From contig JACKII010000005.1 of assembly GCA_020638555.1 (NCBI GenBank), positions 124,001 through 188,000 on the forward strand: 64,000 bases of DNA, written 5' to 3'. This stretch comes from Alphaproteobacteria bacterium (GTDB lineage Bacteria; Pseudomonadota; Alphaproteobacteria; Bin95). The position numbers and the translations under genes were made by a program. Below the pieces are notes generated by a model. That model made no database searches. It was not told the DNA's origin and saw only the letters and a program-made list of their open reading frames with translations. Position 1 is the first letter of the stretch, and every line of letters begins with the position of its first letter. This document shows positions 52,209 to 60,972 of the stretch, one piece after another.

Positions 52209-53126
52209 ATGGTCCACAAAGTGTTTATCGACGGCGAAGCCGGCACCACCGGCCTCCAGATCCGCGACCGGCTGCAACCGCGCACGGACATCGCGCTGGT
52301 GCAGGTCGATCCCGCGCGCCGCAAGGACCCGGCCGCCCGCGAAGAGGCGCTGGCCGAAGCCGACGTGGCCATTCTCTGCCTGCCGGACGACGCCGCGCGC
52401 GAGGCGGCGGCGCTGGCCGCCCCGCACGGCACCCGCCTGATCGACGCCTCCACCGCGCACCGGGTGAACCCCGACTGGGTGTTCGGCTTTCCGGAGATGG
52501 CGGCGGGCCAGCGCGACGCCATCGTCGACGCGCAGAGGGTCTCGAACCCCGGCTGCTGGTCCACCTGCGCCATCGCCCTGATCCGGCCGCTGGTCGAGGC
52601 CGACCTGATCGACCCGGACCACCCGCCGGCGATTTCCGGCGTGTCCGGCTATACCGGCGGCGGCAAGGCGATGATCGCGGAGTTCGAGTCCGGCGACGTC
52701 TCCGGCTCGTTTCTCTATGCCGCCGGCCAGGCCCACAAGCACCTGCCGGAAATCACCCGGCACGGCCGGCTGGCCCGCGCCCCGGTGTTCGTGCCCTCGG
52801 TCGGCCAGTACGCCCAGGGCATGGCCGTGGCGGTGCATCTGCCCGAACTCGGCGCCAACGGCATCGCCGCCGCCGAGGCGGCATTGCGCGCGGCCTATCG
52901 CGAGTCCCGCTTCGTCGCCGTGATCACCGCCGAGGCCGAGGGCGCGCGCGTCTGGCCGCAGCGGCTGAACGGCACCAACCGTCTGGAATTGTCGGTCCAC
53001 GGCAACCCGAAGACCGGTGCGGCCAGCCTGATCGCGGTGCTGGACAATCTGGGCAAGGGCGCCTCCGGTGCCGCGGTCCAGAACCTCAACCTCATGCTGG
53101 GCCTGGACGAGGGCGCGGGGCTTTAG
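52209..53126 (+). CDS. argC: N-acetyl-gamma-glutamyl-phosphate reductase, short (type 2) form
   Basis: A 305-residue reductase, shorter than the usual 340-residue ArgC. It opens VFIDGEAGTTGLQIRDRL (NADP loop), continues AILCLPDDAAREA and IDASTAHR, and has the catalytic cysteine in VSNPGCWSTCAIAL, then SGVSGYTGGGKAMI. It reduces N-acetylglutamyl phosphate in arginine synthesis. ATG lies 8 bases after GGGAG. Other arg genes are not adjacent. Confidence 0.94.
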   Translation: MVHKVFIDGEAGTTGLQIRDRLQPRTDIALVQVDPARRKDPAAREEALAEADVAILCLPDDAAREAAALAAPHGTRLIDASTAHRVNPDWVFGFPEMAAGQRDAIVDAQRVSNPGCWSTCAIALIRPLVEADLIDPDHPPAISGVSGYTGGGKAMIAEFESGDVSGSFLYAAGQAHKHLPEITRHGRLARAPVFVPSVGQYAQGMAVAVHLPELGANGIAAAEAALRAAYRESRFVAVITAEAEGARVWPQRLNGTNRLELSVHGNPKTGAASLIAVLDNLGKGASGAAVQNLNLMLGLDEGAGL

Positions 53127-53301
53127 GCGACCCGCCCGACCGGGCGCCGGCCGCAGCCCGAGGCGGCAGCGCCGCGGGCGCGGCGGCGCCTGCGGTTGCG
53201 GGGGATATGCGCGCGCGGTCTTGTCGGCGCTCGTTCCGGGTGGAACACTCTCGGCCCAGCGGTTACACGCGAACCGAACCAACCGGAAGGAAGCCTGAGA
53301 A

Positions 53302-54054
53302 ATGCGTCTCGCCGACAAAGTCGCCATCGTCACCGGCGGCGCCCATGGCATGGGCAAATCCACCTGCGAAATCTTCGCCCGCGAGGGCGCCAAGGTCGTC
53401 ATCGCCGATGTCGACGACCAGGCGGGCCAGGAGCTGGCGCAGCAGCTGACCAGCCAGAACCTGACCGCCCTGTTCCATCATCTGGACGTCACCAGCGAGG
53501 CCGACTGGGCCGCCACCGTCAAGGCGGCGGTCGATGCCTATGGCAAACTCGACCTGCTGGTGAACAATGCCGGCATTTCCGGCAGCGCGGCCGAGGACCT
53601 GGACGACACCGAAATGTGGAACCGGTTGATGACCATCAACTCCACCGGCCCGTTCTTCGGCATCAAATACTGCGCGCCGGAGATGAAAAAGCAGGGCGGC
53701 GGCGCGATCGTGAACATCTCGTCCATCAGCGGTCTTGTCGGCCAGGGCTTCATTCATCCGGGCTATAACGCATCCAAGGGCGCGGTGCGCCTGCTGACCA
53801 AGCAAGCGGCCTCGCGCTTCGGGCCGGACAATATCCGCGTCAACAGCGTCCATCCGGGCCTGATGCCGCCCATGCGCACCAGCGGCAAGACCGCCGACCC
53901 GGTGACCCGCGCCAAAATGCTGAAGCGCGTGCCGCTCGGCCGCAATGGCGAGGTGTGGGAGGTGGCGAACGCCACCCTGTTCCTCTGCTCCGACGAGGCC
54001 AGCTACATCACCGGCGCCGAACTGGTGGTGGATGGCGGCCACTGCGCCGTGTAG
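53302..54054 (+). CDS. Short-chain dehydrogenase/reductase
   Basis: A 250-residue classical SDR: TGGAHGMGKSTCEIFAREGA (cofactor loop), acidic VIADVDD favouring NAD, NNAGISGS, catalytic serine in NISSISG, and YNASKGAV (YxxxK). The end ASYITGAELVVDGGHC is typical. It oxidises or reduces a hydroxyl or keto group of unknown substrate. GGAAGGAAG precedes the ATG. An intrinsic terminator follows, and a thioesterase gene starts 81 bases later. Confidence 0.92.
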   Translation: MRLADKVAIVTGGAHGMGKSTCEIFAREGAKVVIADVDDQAGQELAQQLTSQNLTALFHHLDVTSEADWAATVKAAVDAYGKLDLLVNNAGISGSAAEDLDDTEMWNRLMTINSTGPFFGIKYCAPEMKKQGGGAIVNISSISGLVGQGFIHPGYNASKGAVRLLTKQAASRFGPDNIRVNSVHPGLMPPMRTSGKTADPVTRAKMLKRVPLGRNGEVWEVANATLFLCSDEASYITGAELVVDGGHCAV

Positions 54055-54078
54055 CGCGGCCGTTCGCCCGTCCGTTCC

Positions 54079-54117
54079 GGCCCCGGCGACGCGCCCGCGC
54101 GCTGCCGGGGCCTTTTT
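54079..54117 (+). terminator. Intrinsic terminator after the SDR gene
   Basis: GGCCCCGGC pairs with GCCGGGGCC around a 16-base loop, followed by TTTTT. Confidence 0.88.
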
Positions 54118-54135
54118 CCAGCCGAACCCGAGCCC

Positions 54136-54618
54136 ATGCCCACCCGCACCATCCGCTACACCGACCCGGAAACGCTGGCAGAGGCCGCCCGCGACCTGCC
54201 CTATCTGGAGCTGCTGCACCGCATGAAGGCCGGCACGCTGCCGCGCTCGACCATGATGGAGTCGCTCGACCTCTGGATGGAGGAGGCGGAGGCCGGGCGC
54301 GTCGTCTTCGCCGGCACGCCGCACATCGCCTTTTCCAACCCGCTCGGCACGCTGCACGGCGGCTGGTATGCGAGCCTGCTCGACTCGGTGCTGGGCAGCG
54401 CGATCCAGTCGACCCTGCCGGCGGGCAAGGGCCAGACCACGCTCGAATTCAAGATCAACATGGTCCGCGCGGCCCGGCTCGACGGCCGCCCGGTGCGCTG
54501 CGAGGCCCGCGCCCGCCATGTCGGCCGGCGCACCGGCACGGCCGAAGGCGAGATCGTCGACGCCGACGGCAAGCTGCTGGCCCATGGCAGCACCACCTGC
54601 CTGATCCTGGACTTTTGA
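54136..54618 (+). CDS. PaaI-family hot-dog thioesterase
   Basis: A 160-residue hot-dog protein: PHIAFSNPLGTLHGGWYASLLDSVLGSAI with the HGG core of PaaI-type thioesterases, then GQTTLEFKINMVRAARL and a GEIVDADGKLLAHGSTTCLI closing strand. It probably hydrolyses an acyl- or aryl-CoA. It begins 19 bases after the SDR terminator and could be read through from it. Confidence 0.87.
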   Translation: MPTRTIRYTDPETLAEAARDLPYLELLHRMKAGTLPRSTMMESLDLWMEEAEAGRVVFAGTPHIAFSNPLGTLHGGWYASLLDSVLGSAIQSTLPAGKGQTTLEFKINMVRAARLDGRPVRCEARARHVGRRTGTAEGEIVDADGKLLAHGSTTCLILDF

Positions 54619-54782
54619 CAACGGCGTCAGTGCCAAATCGTCCCGTTGCAACATGTTGGACGATAGCCTACCTCGCGCTCAGGTGGCGCTGACCGCGGCG
54701 CGACACGATGCCGGGCAAGCCGCCTCATGCGAACTGGTCACAGTTGCGCGCACGCGGATGCAAAGGGAGGCGTCACGCCACC

Positions 54783-55742
54783 ATGGACACGATGATTGCC
54801 ACCGAAAGCCTGACCAAGGTGTTCGGGGCCAAGACGGTCGTTGACTCGGTCAGCCTCACCGTCCGCCGGGGCGAGGTTCTCGGCTTCCTTGGCCCGAACG
54901 GCGCCGGCAAATCCACCACGATGAAAATGGTCACCGGCTTCCTGCGCCCGACCGCTGGCCGGGCCGCGATCTGCGGCCAGGACGTGCTCGACCATCCCAT
55001 CGCCGCCAAGCGGCATCTGGGCTATCTGCCCGAGGGCGCCCCGCTCTATCCGGACATGACGCCCCGCGGCTTCCTGAACTTCGTCGCGGCCGCCCGCGGC
55101 CTGCGTGGCGCCGACAGGCGCGGACGGGTGGACCGGGCCATCGCCATGACCCAGCTCGAAAGCGTGCTGGCGCAGCCGATCGACACCCTCTCCAAGGGCT
55201 TCAAGCGCAGGGTCGGCCTGGCCCAGGCGCTGTTGCACGACCCCGACGTGCTGATCCTGGACGAGCCCACCGACGGCCTGGACCCGAACCAAAAGCACGA
55301 GGTGCGCAAGCTGATCCACGAAATCTCGCCGACCAAGGCCATCGTCATCTCCACCCACATCCTGGAGGAGGTGGAGGCGGTGTGCTCGCGCGCCGTGGTC
55401 ATCGCCCAGGGCAAGGTGATCGCCGACGACACGCCGGCGGGCTTGGTCGCCCGCTCGCCCCGCCACGGCGCCGTCAGCCTGACGCTGCCGGCCGGCCAGA
55501 CCGAGGCGATCAAGACCGCGCTCAGCCACATTCCCGGCATCGGCGCGGTCGAGCAGGGCAAGCGCAACGGCGCGGGCGTGTCGCTCACCGTCTTCCCCGC
55601 CCCCGGCACCGACATCGCCACGGCCATCGCCGAGCGGGCCGCGGCCGAGCACTGGCCGATCAGCAATCTGCAAACCGAACGCGGCAATCTGGATGAAGTC
55701 TTCCGCCGCCTGACCCAGCCGCAAGCGCGGGAGGCCGCCTGA
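54783..55742 (+). CDS. ABC transporter ATP-binding protein (GldA-like)
   Basis: A 319-residue ATPase: GPNGAGKSTTMKM (Walker A), signature LSKGFKRRVGLAQALLHDPDVLILDEPTDGLDP, and HILEEVEAVC (switch region). A C-terminal domain of some 90 residues resembles the tail of GldA/CcmA-type ATPases. ATG 54783 lies 12 bases after AGGGAGG; a second ATG is three codons later. With the following permease, Gldg and DUF4340 genes it forms a four-gene cluster. This set is common in proteobacteria that do not glide; the exported substrate is unknown. Confidence 0.9.
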   Translation: MDTMIATESLTKVFGAKTVVDSVSLTVRRGEVLGFLGPNGAGKSTTMKMVTGFLRPTAGRAAICGQDVLDHPIAAKRHLGYLPEGAPLYPDMTPRGFLNFVAAARGLRGADRRGRVDRAIAMTQLESVLAQPIDTLSKGFKRRVGLAQALLHDPDVLILDEPTDGLDPNQKHEVRKLIHEISPTKAIVISTHILEEVEAVCSRAVVIAQGKVIADDTPAGLVARSPRHGAVSLTLPAGQTEAIKTALSHIPGIGAVEQGKRNGAGVSLTVFPAPGTDIATAIAERAAAEHWPISNLQTERGNLDEVFRRLTQPQAREAA

Positions 55743-55745
55743 GCC

Positions 55746-56480
55746 ATGGGCCCGATCGCCACCGTGTTCCGGCGCGAATTCGCCGGCTATTTCGCCACCC
55801 CCGTCGCCTTCATCTTCATCATCATCTTTCTGGCGCTGGCGGGGTCGTTCACCTTCTATCTCGGCTATTTCATCGAGCGCGGCAACGCCGACCTCCAGAC
55901 CTTTTTCCTGTTCCACCCCTGGCTCTACCTGCTGCTGATCCCGGCGGTTTCCATGCGGCTCTGGGCCGAGGAGCGCAAGCAGGGCACGATCGAGCTGTTC
56001 CTGACCCTGCCGATCAGCATCACCCAGGCGGTGGTGGGCAAATTCCTGGCCGCCTGGGCCTTTGTCGGCCTGGCGCTGGCGCTGACCTTCCCGATGTGGA
56101 TCACCGTCAACGTGCTGGGCGAGCCCGACAACGGCGTCATCGCCGCCGGTTATCTGGGCTCGCTGCTGATGGCCGGCTCCTATCTCGCCATCGGCTCGTG
56201 CCTGTCGGCCGTGACCAAGAACCAGGTGATCGCCTTCGTGCTCACCATCACGGTCAGCTTCCTGTTCACCGCCGGCGGCTCCGGCGTCGTCGTCGGCCTG
56301 GTCCAGGGCTGGGCGCCGCAGGCCGTCGTCAGCGCGGTGCAGAGCCTCAGCTTCCTGAACCATTTCCAGAACATCGCCAAGGGCGTGATCGACCTGCGCG
56401 ACGCCGTGTTCTTCGTGGCCCTGATCGCCGCGTGGCTCGCCGCCAACGTCCTCGTCGTCGACCTGAAGAAAGCGGACTGA
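55746..56480 (+). CDS. ABC-2-type permease (GldF-like)
   Basis: A 244-residue permease with six hydrophobic segments (first VAFIFIIIFLALAGSFTFYLGYF, last FFVALIAAWLAANVLVV). The conserved start IATVFRREFAGYFATP and the LRLWAEERKQGTIELFLTLPIS motif are typical of GldF/ABC-2 permeases. It partners the preceding ATPase, from which it is separated by 3 bases. Confidence 0.9.
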   Translation: MGPIATVFRREFAGYFATPVAFIFIIIFLALAGSFTFYLGYFIERGNADLQTFFLFHPWLYLLLIPAVSMRLWAEERKQGTIELFLTLPISITQAVVGKFLAAWAFVGLALALTFPMWITVNVLGEPDNGVIAAGYLGSLLMAGSYLAIGSCLSAVTKNQVIAFVLTITVSFLFTAGGSGVVVGLVQGWAPQAVVSAVQSLSFLNHFQNIAKGVIDLRDAVFFVALIAAWLAANVLVVDLKKAD

Positions 56481-56484
56481 TCCG

Positions 56485-58512
56485 ATGGCAGACCCCGCCC
56501 AAAACCCCGTCCGCCAGCGCAACCTGCTGTCGGTGCTGGGACTGATCGTCATCGCGGCGCTGTTCGTCGCCGTCGTGGTGCTCTCGAACCAGCTTTTCCG
56601 CTCCTCCCAGGTCGACCTGACCGAGGACGGGCTCTACACCCTCTCCAAGGGCACCAAGGAGGTGCTGCAAGGGATCGACGAGCCGATCACGCTGCGCTTC
56701 TACTATTCCAGCCGCATCGCCGAGGAATTGCCGGATATCGGCGTCTATGCCCAGCGCGTGCGCGACATGCTGGAGGAATACGCCCGCATCGCCGGCGGCA
56801 AGGTCCGGCTGGAAATCCACGATCCCCAGCCCTTCACCGACGAGGAAGACCTGGCCGTCGCCGTCGGCCTGCAAGGCGTGCCGATCGACCAGGGCGGCGA
56901 CCTGGTCTATTTCGGCCTCGCCGGCACCAATTCCACCGACCAGCAGCAGATCATTCCCTTCTTCGACCAGAAGCGCGAGGCCTTCCTCGAATACGATCTG
57001 ACCCGGCTGGTCTACAATCTCGCCCACCCGAAAAAGCCGGTGGCCGCCGTCATCAGCGGCCTGCCCGTCTCCGGCTCGCCCTACGCGAAATCCGTGCCCG
57101 GCGCGCCGGACGATTCCTGGGCGGTCTGGGGCCAGTTGAAGGAGCTGTTCGACGTCCGCGAACTGCCGATGACCAACGCGGTCATCCCGGACGACGCCAA
57201 CCTGCTGCTGCTGATCCACCCGGACAAGATCGACGACCGCACCCGCTATGCCATCGACCAGTTCGCGCTCAAGGGCGGCCGGGTCGTCGTGCTGATCGAC
57301 CCGCATTCGGAGGTGCAGGCCAGCGACCCGCAAATGCGCCGCGGGCCGTCGCCCAACATCGTCGCCGCCTCCAACCTGCCGAAGCTGCTGAAGGCCTGGG
57401 GTCTGGAAATGCCGCCGGGCGACGTGATCGGCGACGCCAAGCTCGCCCGCCGAGTCCAGGTGCCGACCCAGGGGCCGGTCAAGACCCGGGTCGCCGCCAT
57501 CGACTACCCGCTCTGGCTCGCCCTCGGGCCGGAGGAAATGAGCCAGCAGGACCTGGTCACCAGCCAGCTTTCGCTGCTGAACCTGGCCTCGCCCGGCCAT
57601 CTCGACCCGGAAAAGGGCGCCACCACCACCTTCACGCCGCTGCTCTGGACCTCCGCCGAGGGCGGCAAGGGCGATCTCTCCCTGGCGCAGCAGGGCTCGA
57701 CCCAGATCCTGGAGCAGACCAACACGTTCAAGCCGGACGGCAAATACACCCTCGCCGCGCGCATTCGCGGCCCGGTCAAGTCCGCCTTCCCGGACGGCCC
57801 GCCCAAGCCGCCGATGATCGACCAGCTGGAAAAGGCGATCGCCAACGCCAAGGAAGGCGAGGACACGGCCAAGAAGAAGGCGGAGCTCGACGCGGAGACA
57901 AAGAAGTGGGACGCCGCCAAGGCCGCCCACATCGCCGAATCCAAGGCGCCGCTCAACGCCATCGTCGTCGCCGACGTGGACTTCCTGGCCGACGGGCTCT
58001 GGGTGCGGGTGCAGGACTTTTTCGGCAAGAAGATCGCCGCCCCCTATGCCGACAACGGCAATCTGCTGGTGAACGCCACGGAAAACCTGTCCGGTTCGGA
58101 CGCGCTGATCAGCCTGCGCTCGCGCGGCGTGTTCCAGCGGCCCTTCACCTATATCCAGGCGATCCAGCGCAAGGCCGAGCAGGACTTCCGCCAGAAGGAG
58201 CAGGAGTTGGTGCGTGAGCTGAACCAGGCCGAAGCCTCGCTGAAAAAGCTCCAGACCCAGGTCAAGGGCGACAGCGGCGTGGTGCTGAGCCAGCAGCAGA
58301 AGGACGAGATCGCCCGCTTCCGCGAAAAGGCGGTCGGCCTGCGCCGCGAGTTGCGCGACGTGCAATACAAGCTGCGCAAGGACGTGGAGCAGGTCACCGA
58401 CTGGGTGAAGCTGATCAACATCGCCGCCGTCCCGGTGCTGGTCGCTGTGTTCGCGCTGGTCCTGGCCCTGGTCCGCCGCAACATGCGCCGCCACGCCAAC
58501 CGCGCCGCCTGA
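56485..58512 (+). CDS. Gldg-family ABC-transporter auxiliary protein
   Basis: A 675-residue protein anchored at both ends: N-terminal helix (LSVLGLIVIAALFVAVVVLS) and C-terminal helix (VPVLVAVFALVLALV). Between them lies a large periplasmic region with the ABC_transp_aux/Gldg pattern (YTLSKGTKEVLQGIDEPITLRFYYSSR) and, near 430-480 and 580-640, charged coiled-coil stretches (QKEQELVRELNQAEASLKK). It probably forms the periplasmic part of the GldA/GldF transporter. It starts 4 bases after the permease stop. Confidence 0.9.
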   Translation: MADPAQNPVRQRNLLSVLGLIVIAALFVAVVVLSNQLFRSSQVDLTEDGLYTLSKGTKEVLQGIDEPITLRFYYSSRIAEELPDIGVYAQRVRDMLEEYARIAGGKVRLEIHDPQPFTDEEDLAVAVGLQGVPIDQGGDLVYFGLAGTNSTDQQQIIPFFDQKREAFLEYDLTRLVYNLAHPKKPVAAVISGLPVSGSPYAKSVPGAPDDSWAVWGQLKELFDVRELPMTNAVIPDDANLLLLIHPDKIDDRTRYAIDQFALKGGRVVVLIDPHSEVQASDPQMRRGPSPNIVAASNLPKLLKAWGLEMPPGDVIGDAKLARRVQVPTQGPVKTRVAAIDYPLWLALGPEEMSQQDLVTSQLSLLNLASPGHLDPEKGATTTFTPLLWTSAEGGKGDLSLAQQGSTQILEQTNTFKPDGKYTLAARIRGPVKSAFPDGPPKPPMIDQLEKAIANAKEGEDTAKKKAELDAETKKWDAAKAAHIAESKAPLNAIVVADVDFLADGLWVRVQDFFGKKIAAPYADNGNLLVNATENLSGSDALISLRSRGVFQRPFTYIQAIQRKAEQDFRQKEQELVRELNQAEASLKKLQTQVKGDSGVVLSQQQKDEIARFREKAVGLRRELRDVQYKLRKDVEQVTDWVKLINIAAVPVLVAVFALVLALVRRNMRRHANRAA

Positions 58513-58534
58513 TCGCAGAAAGAGGCCCAACGGC

Positions 58535-59659
58535 ATGAAACCGATCGCCTTCGCCGCCCTCGCCGTGGTCACCGTCGCGGTGGCCGGCGGCGCCTATTAC
58601 GCCACCCTGGAACGGGACGCGACCATTGCCGACCCATGGCAGCGCCAGCCGCTCTATCCGGGCCTGCTGGAGCGGGTGAACGACGCCACCAGCGTCCGCG
58701 TCGCCACCCAGTCGGACGGCACCGTCACCATGACCAAAGAGGGCGATACCTGGACCGTCGCGGAGAAGTATGGCTACAAGGCCGACTTCGACAAAATCCG
58801 CGACGCCCTGGTCGAACTCGCCAGCATGGAAACGCTGGAGCCCAAGACGCAGAAGCCCGAGAACTTCGCCGCGCTGCACGTGCAGGACGTGACGCCCAAG
58901 GACGGCGGCAACACCGATTCGATCCGCTTCACCGCCAAGGCCGGGGACAAGCCGCTGGCCGACCTGCTGATCGGCCTGACCCGGCCCAAGGACATGGGCG
59001 CCGGCGTGTTCGTGCGCAAGCATGGCGACACCCAGGTCTGGCTCGCCTCGGGCTCGTTCCAGCCGCCGCGGCGCACGCTGCAATGGCTCGACCGCGACGT
59101 GGTCAACATCGATTCGCGCCGCATCCTGCGCGTGACCATGACCCATCCGGACGGCGACACCTTCACGGTCGAGCGGCCGGACCTGGGCGCGGAGAACATG
59201 GCCTACGCCTCGCCGGTGCCGGAGGGCAAGGAACCCAAGGCGCCGAACGAGATGAACAACATGGCGAACGTCACCGACTTCCTGATTTTCGAGGATGTCC
59301 GCCCCGCCCAAGAGGTCACCTGGACCGCCGATCCGGTCGTCAGCACCTACCGCACCTATGACGGCCTGACCCTGACCCTGACCGCGGTGAAGCAGGACGA
59401 CCACACCTGGGTCAAGGCCGCCGCCGCCGCCAGCCCGCGGGTCGACGGCCTCGACGCGTTCGCGAAGGCAAAGAAGGGCGAGGATTCCGCCGCCGGCCGC
59501 ATCGCCGACCAGGTGAAGACAGCCGACGCGGTCACCGCCGAGATCGCCGCCCTGAACAAGCACCTCGCCGGCTGGGCCTACCGCCTGACCGACTACAAGT
59601 CCGGCAAGGTCACCGAGACCAGCGCCAACATGGTGAAAGACCTCGGCAAGCCCCACTGA
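58535..59659 (+). CDS. DUF4340 domain protein
   Basis: A 374-residue protein with an N-terminal membrane anchor (FAALAVVTVAVAGGAYYATL) and a DUF4340 periplasmic region: RVATQSDGTVTMTKEGDTWTVAEKYGYKADFDKIRDALVELASME repeats the DUF4340 pattern of a short strand set followed by a helix. The family regularly follows Gldg genes, as here (22 bases), and probably belongs to the same complex. Function is unknown. A family A repeat begins 44 bases after the stop. Confidence 0.88.
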   Translation: MKPIAFAALAVVTVAVAGGAYYATLERDATIADPWQRQPLYPGLLERVNDATSVRVATQSDGTVTMTKEGDTWTVAEKYGYKADFDKIRDALVELASMETLEPKTQKPENFAALHVQDVTPKDGGNTDSIRFTAKAGDKPLADLLIGLTRPKDMGAGVFVRKHGDTQVWLASGSFQPPRRTLQWLDRDVVNIDSRRILRVTMTHPDGDTFTVERPDLGAENMAYASPVPEGKEPKAPNEMNNMANVTDFLIFEDVRPAQEVTWTADPVVSTYRTYDGLTLTLTAVKQDDHTWVKAAAAASPRVDGLDAFAKAKKGEDSAAGRIADQVKTADAVTAEIAALNKHLAGWAYRLTDYKSGKVTETSANMVKDLGKPH

Positions 59660-59702
59660 GGCGAGCCACCCGCCATCCCCTCTGGGCGTCACGAAACGGT
59701 CC

Positions 59703-59832
59703 GTGTACCCCGGACGGCGCGGAGCACCGATCCGGGGCCGGTCCCCTCTAGCGAACACCGCCCGGCCCGTGTTCGCTCCCCCTCTCACCGATCCCGGGTC
59801 TGCGCTCCGCTTCGCCCGGGAAACACCGGGCC
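59703..59832 (+). repeat. Family A compound repeat, copy 6
   Basis: CCCCGGA/TCCGGGG, then CGAACACCG with CGTGTTCG, then TCCCGGG with CCCGGGA. The first 18 bases are nearly identical to the start of copy 3. Confidence 0.85.
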
Positions 59833-59936
59833 TCATGGATCGGGAGCCCTCCACAAACACCACACCCGAACACCGCCCTCGCCGCAACGCGCTCCGCCCT
59901 GGCCCTCCGCGGCCGCAGCCGCTAGGGTGCCGCCCC

Positions 59937-60767
59937 ATGCGACTTTGGGCCATCAGCGACCTGCACCTTGCCTCCGCCATCAACCGCGACGCGCTGGCGG
60001 CGCTGCCGGATTACGGACCGGACTGGCTGATCCTCGCCGGCGACGTCGCCGAGCGCAGCGAGCATTTCCACCTTGCCTTCCGGACGCTCACCCGCCGCTT
60101 CGCCCGCGTGATCTGGACGCCCGGCAACCACGATCTCTGGACCGTGACCGACGACCCGGAATTCGCCGGCCTCGGCGGCGATGCGAAATACCGGGCCATC
60201 GTCGAACTCGCCCGCTCCTACGGCGTCGCCACCCCCGAAGACCCCTGGCCGGTCTGGACCGGCGACGGCGGCCCCTGCGTGCTGGCGCCGCTCTTCACCC
60301 TCTACGACTACAGCTTCCGCCCGGCGGAGGTGGCTCGCGCCGACGTGGTGGCCTGGGCGCGCGAGGGCCGGGCGGCCTGCGCCGACGAACTGTTCCTGAA
60401 CCCCGCCCCCTATGCCAGCCGCGAGGACTGGTGCCGGGCGCTCTGCGCCACGGCCGAGGCCCGCCTTTCCGCCCTGGAGCCGGCGCTGCCGACGGTGCTG
60501 ATCAACCACTACCCGCTGCGCCGCGACCTGGTGCGCCTGCGCCGCATCCCGCGTTTTGCGCCCTGGTGCGGCACCGAACGCACCGCCGGCTGGGCCGAGC
60601 GCTTCCGCGCCCGCACCGTCGTCTACGGCCATCTGCACATCCGCCGCTCCGAAGACTGGGATGGCGTGCGCTATGAGGAAGTCTCGCTCGGCTACCCCAA
60701 GCACTGGGACCGCACCGCCGGCATCGCGCCCTATCTCCGCCCGATCCTGCCAGCGGCCTCGCCCTGA
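59937..60767 (+). CDS. Metallophosphoesterase
   Basis: A 276-residue calcineurin-like phosphoesterase with the metal motifs in order: ISDLHLAS, LAGDVAE, WTPGNHDLWT, a late VLINHYPLR and VVYGHLHIRR. It could act on a phosphodiester or phosphoprotein; the substrate is not evident. ATG 59937 is chosen because similarity begins at RLWAISDLHL; the longer frame runs back through the family A repeat. It is followed almost immediately by another family A repeat. Confidence 0.87.
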   Translation: MRLWAISDLHLASAINRDALAALPDYGPDWLILAGDVAERSEHFHLAFRTLTRRFARVIWTPGNHDLWTVTDDPEFAGLGGDAKYRAIVELARSYGVATPEDPWPVWTGDGGPCVLAPLFTLYDYSFRPAEVARADVVAWAREGRAACADELFLNPAPYASREDWCRALCATAEARLSALEPALPTVLINHYPLRRDLVRLRRIPRFAPWCGTERTAGWAERFRARTVVYGHLHIRRSEDWDGVRYEEVSLGYPKHWDRTAGIAPYLRPILPAASP

Positions 60768-60769
60768 TC

Positions 60770-60915
60770 CCCGGAGACCGCGGAGCGGGCATGCATGTAC
60801 CCCGGAGCCCCGCGAAGCGGGCATCCGGGGCCGGCCTCATCCTTCGAACACCGCCCCGTCCGTGTTCGCGCGCCGAAAGCGATCCCGGACCGGCGCTCCG
60901 CACCGTCCGGGAAAC
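60770..60915 (+). repeat. Family A compound repeat, copy 7 (first hairpin duplicated)
   Basis: A partial first hairpin, a complete CCCCGGA/TCCGGGG, CGAACACCG with CGTGTTCG, then TCCCGG with CCGGGA. It begins 3 bases after the phosphoesterase stop and lies ahead of a convergent gene. Confidence 0.85.
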
Positions 60916-60972
60916 AGGCTCTTTTTGGTGGGTCGGTTATGCCATGGGATTTCGGGGCCGCTCGAACCCTCG

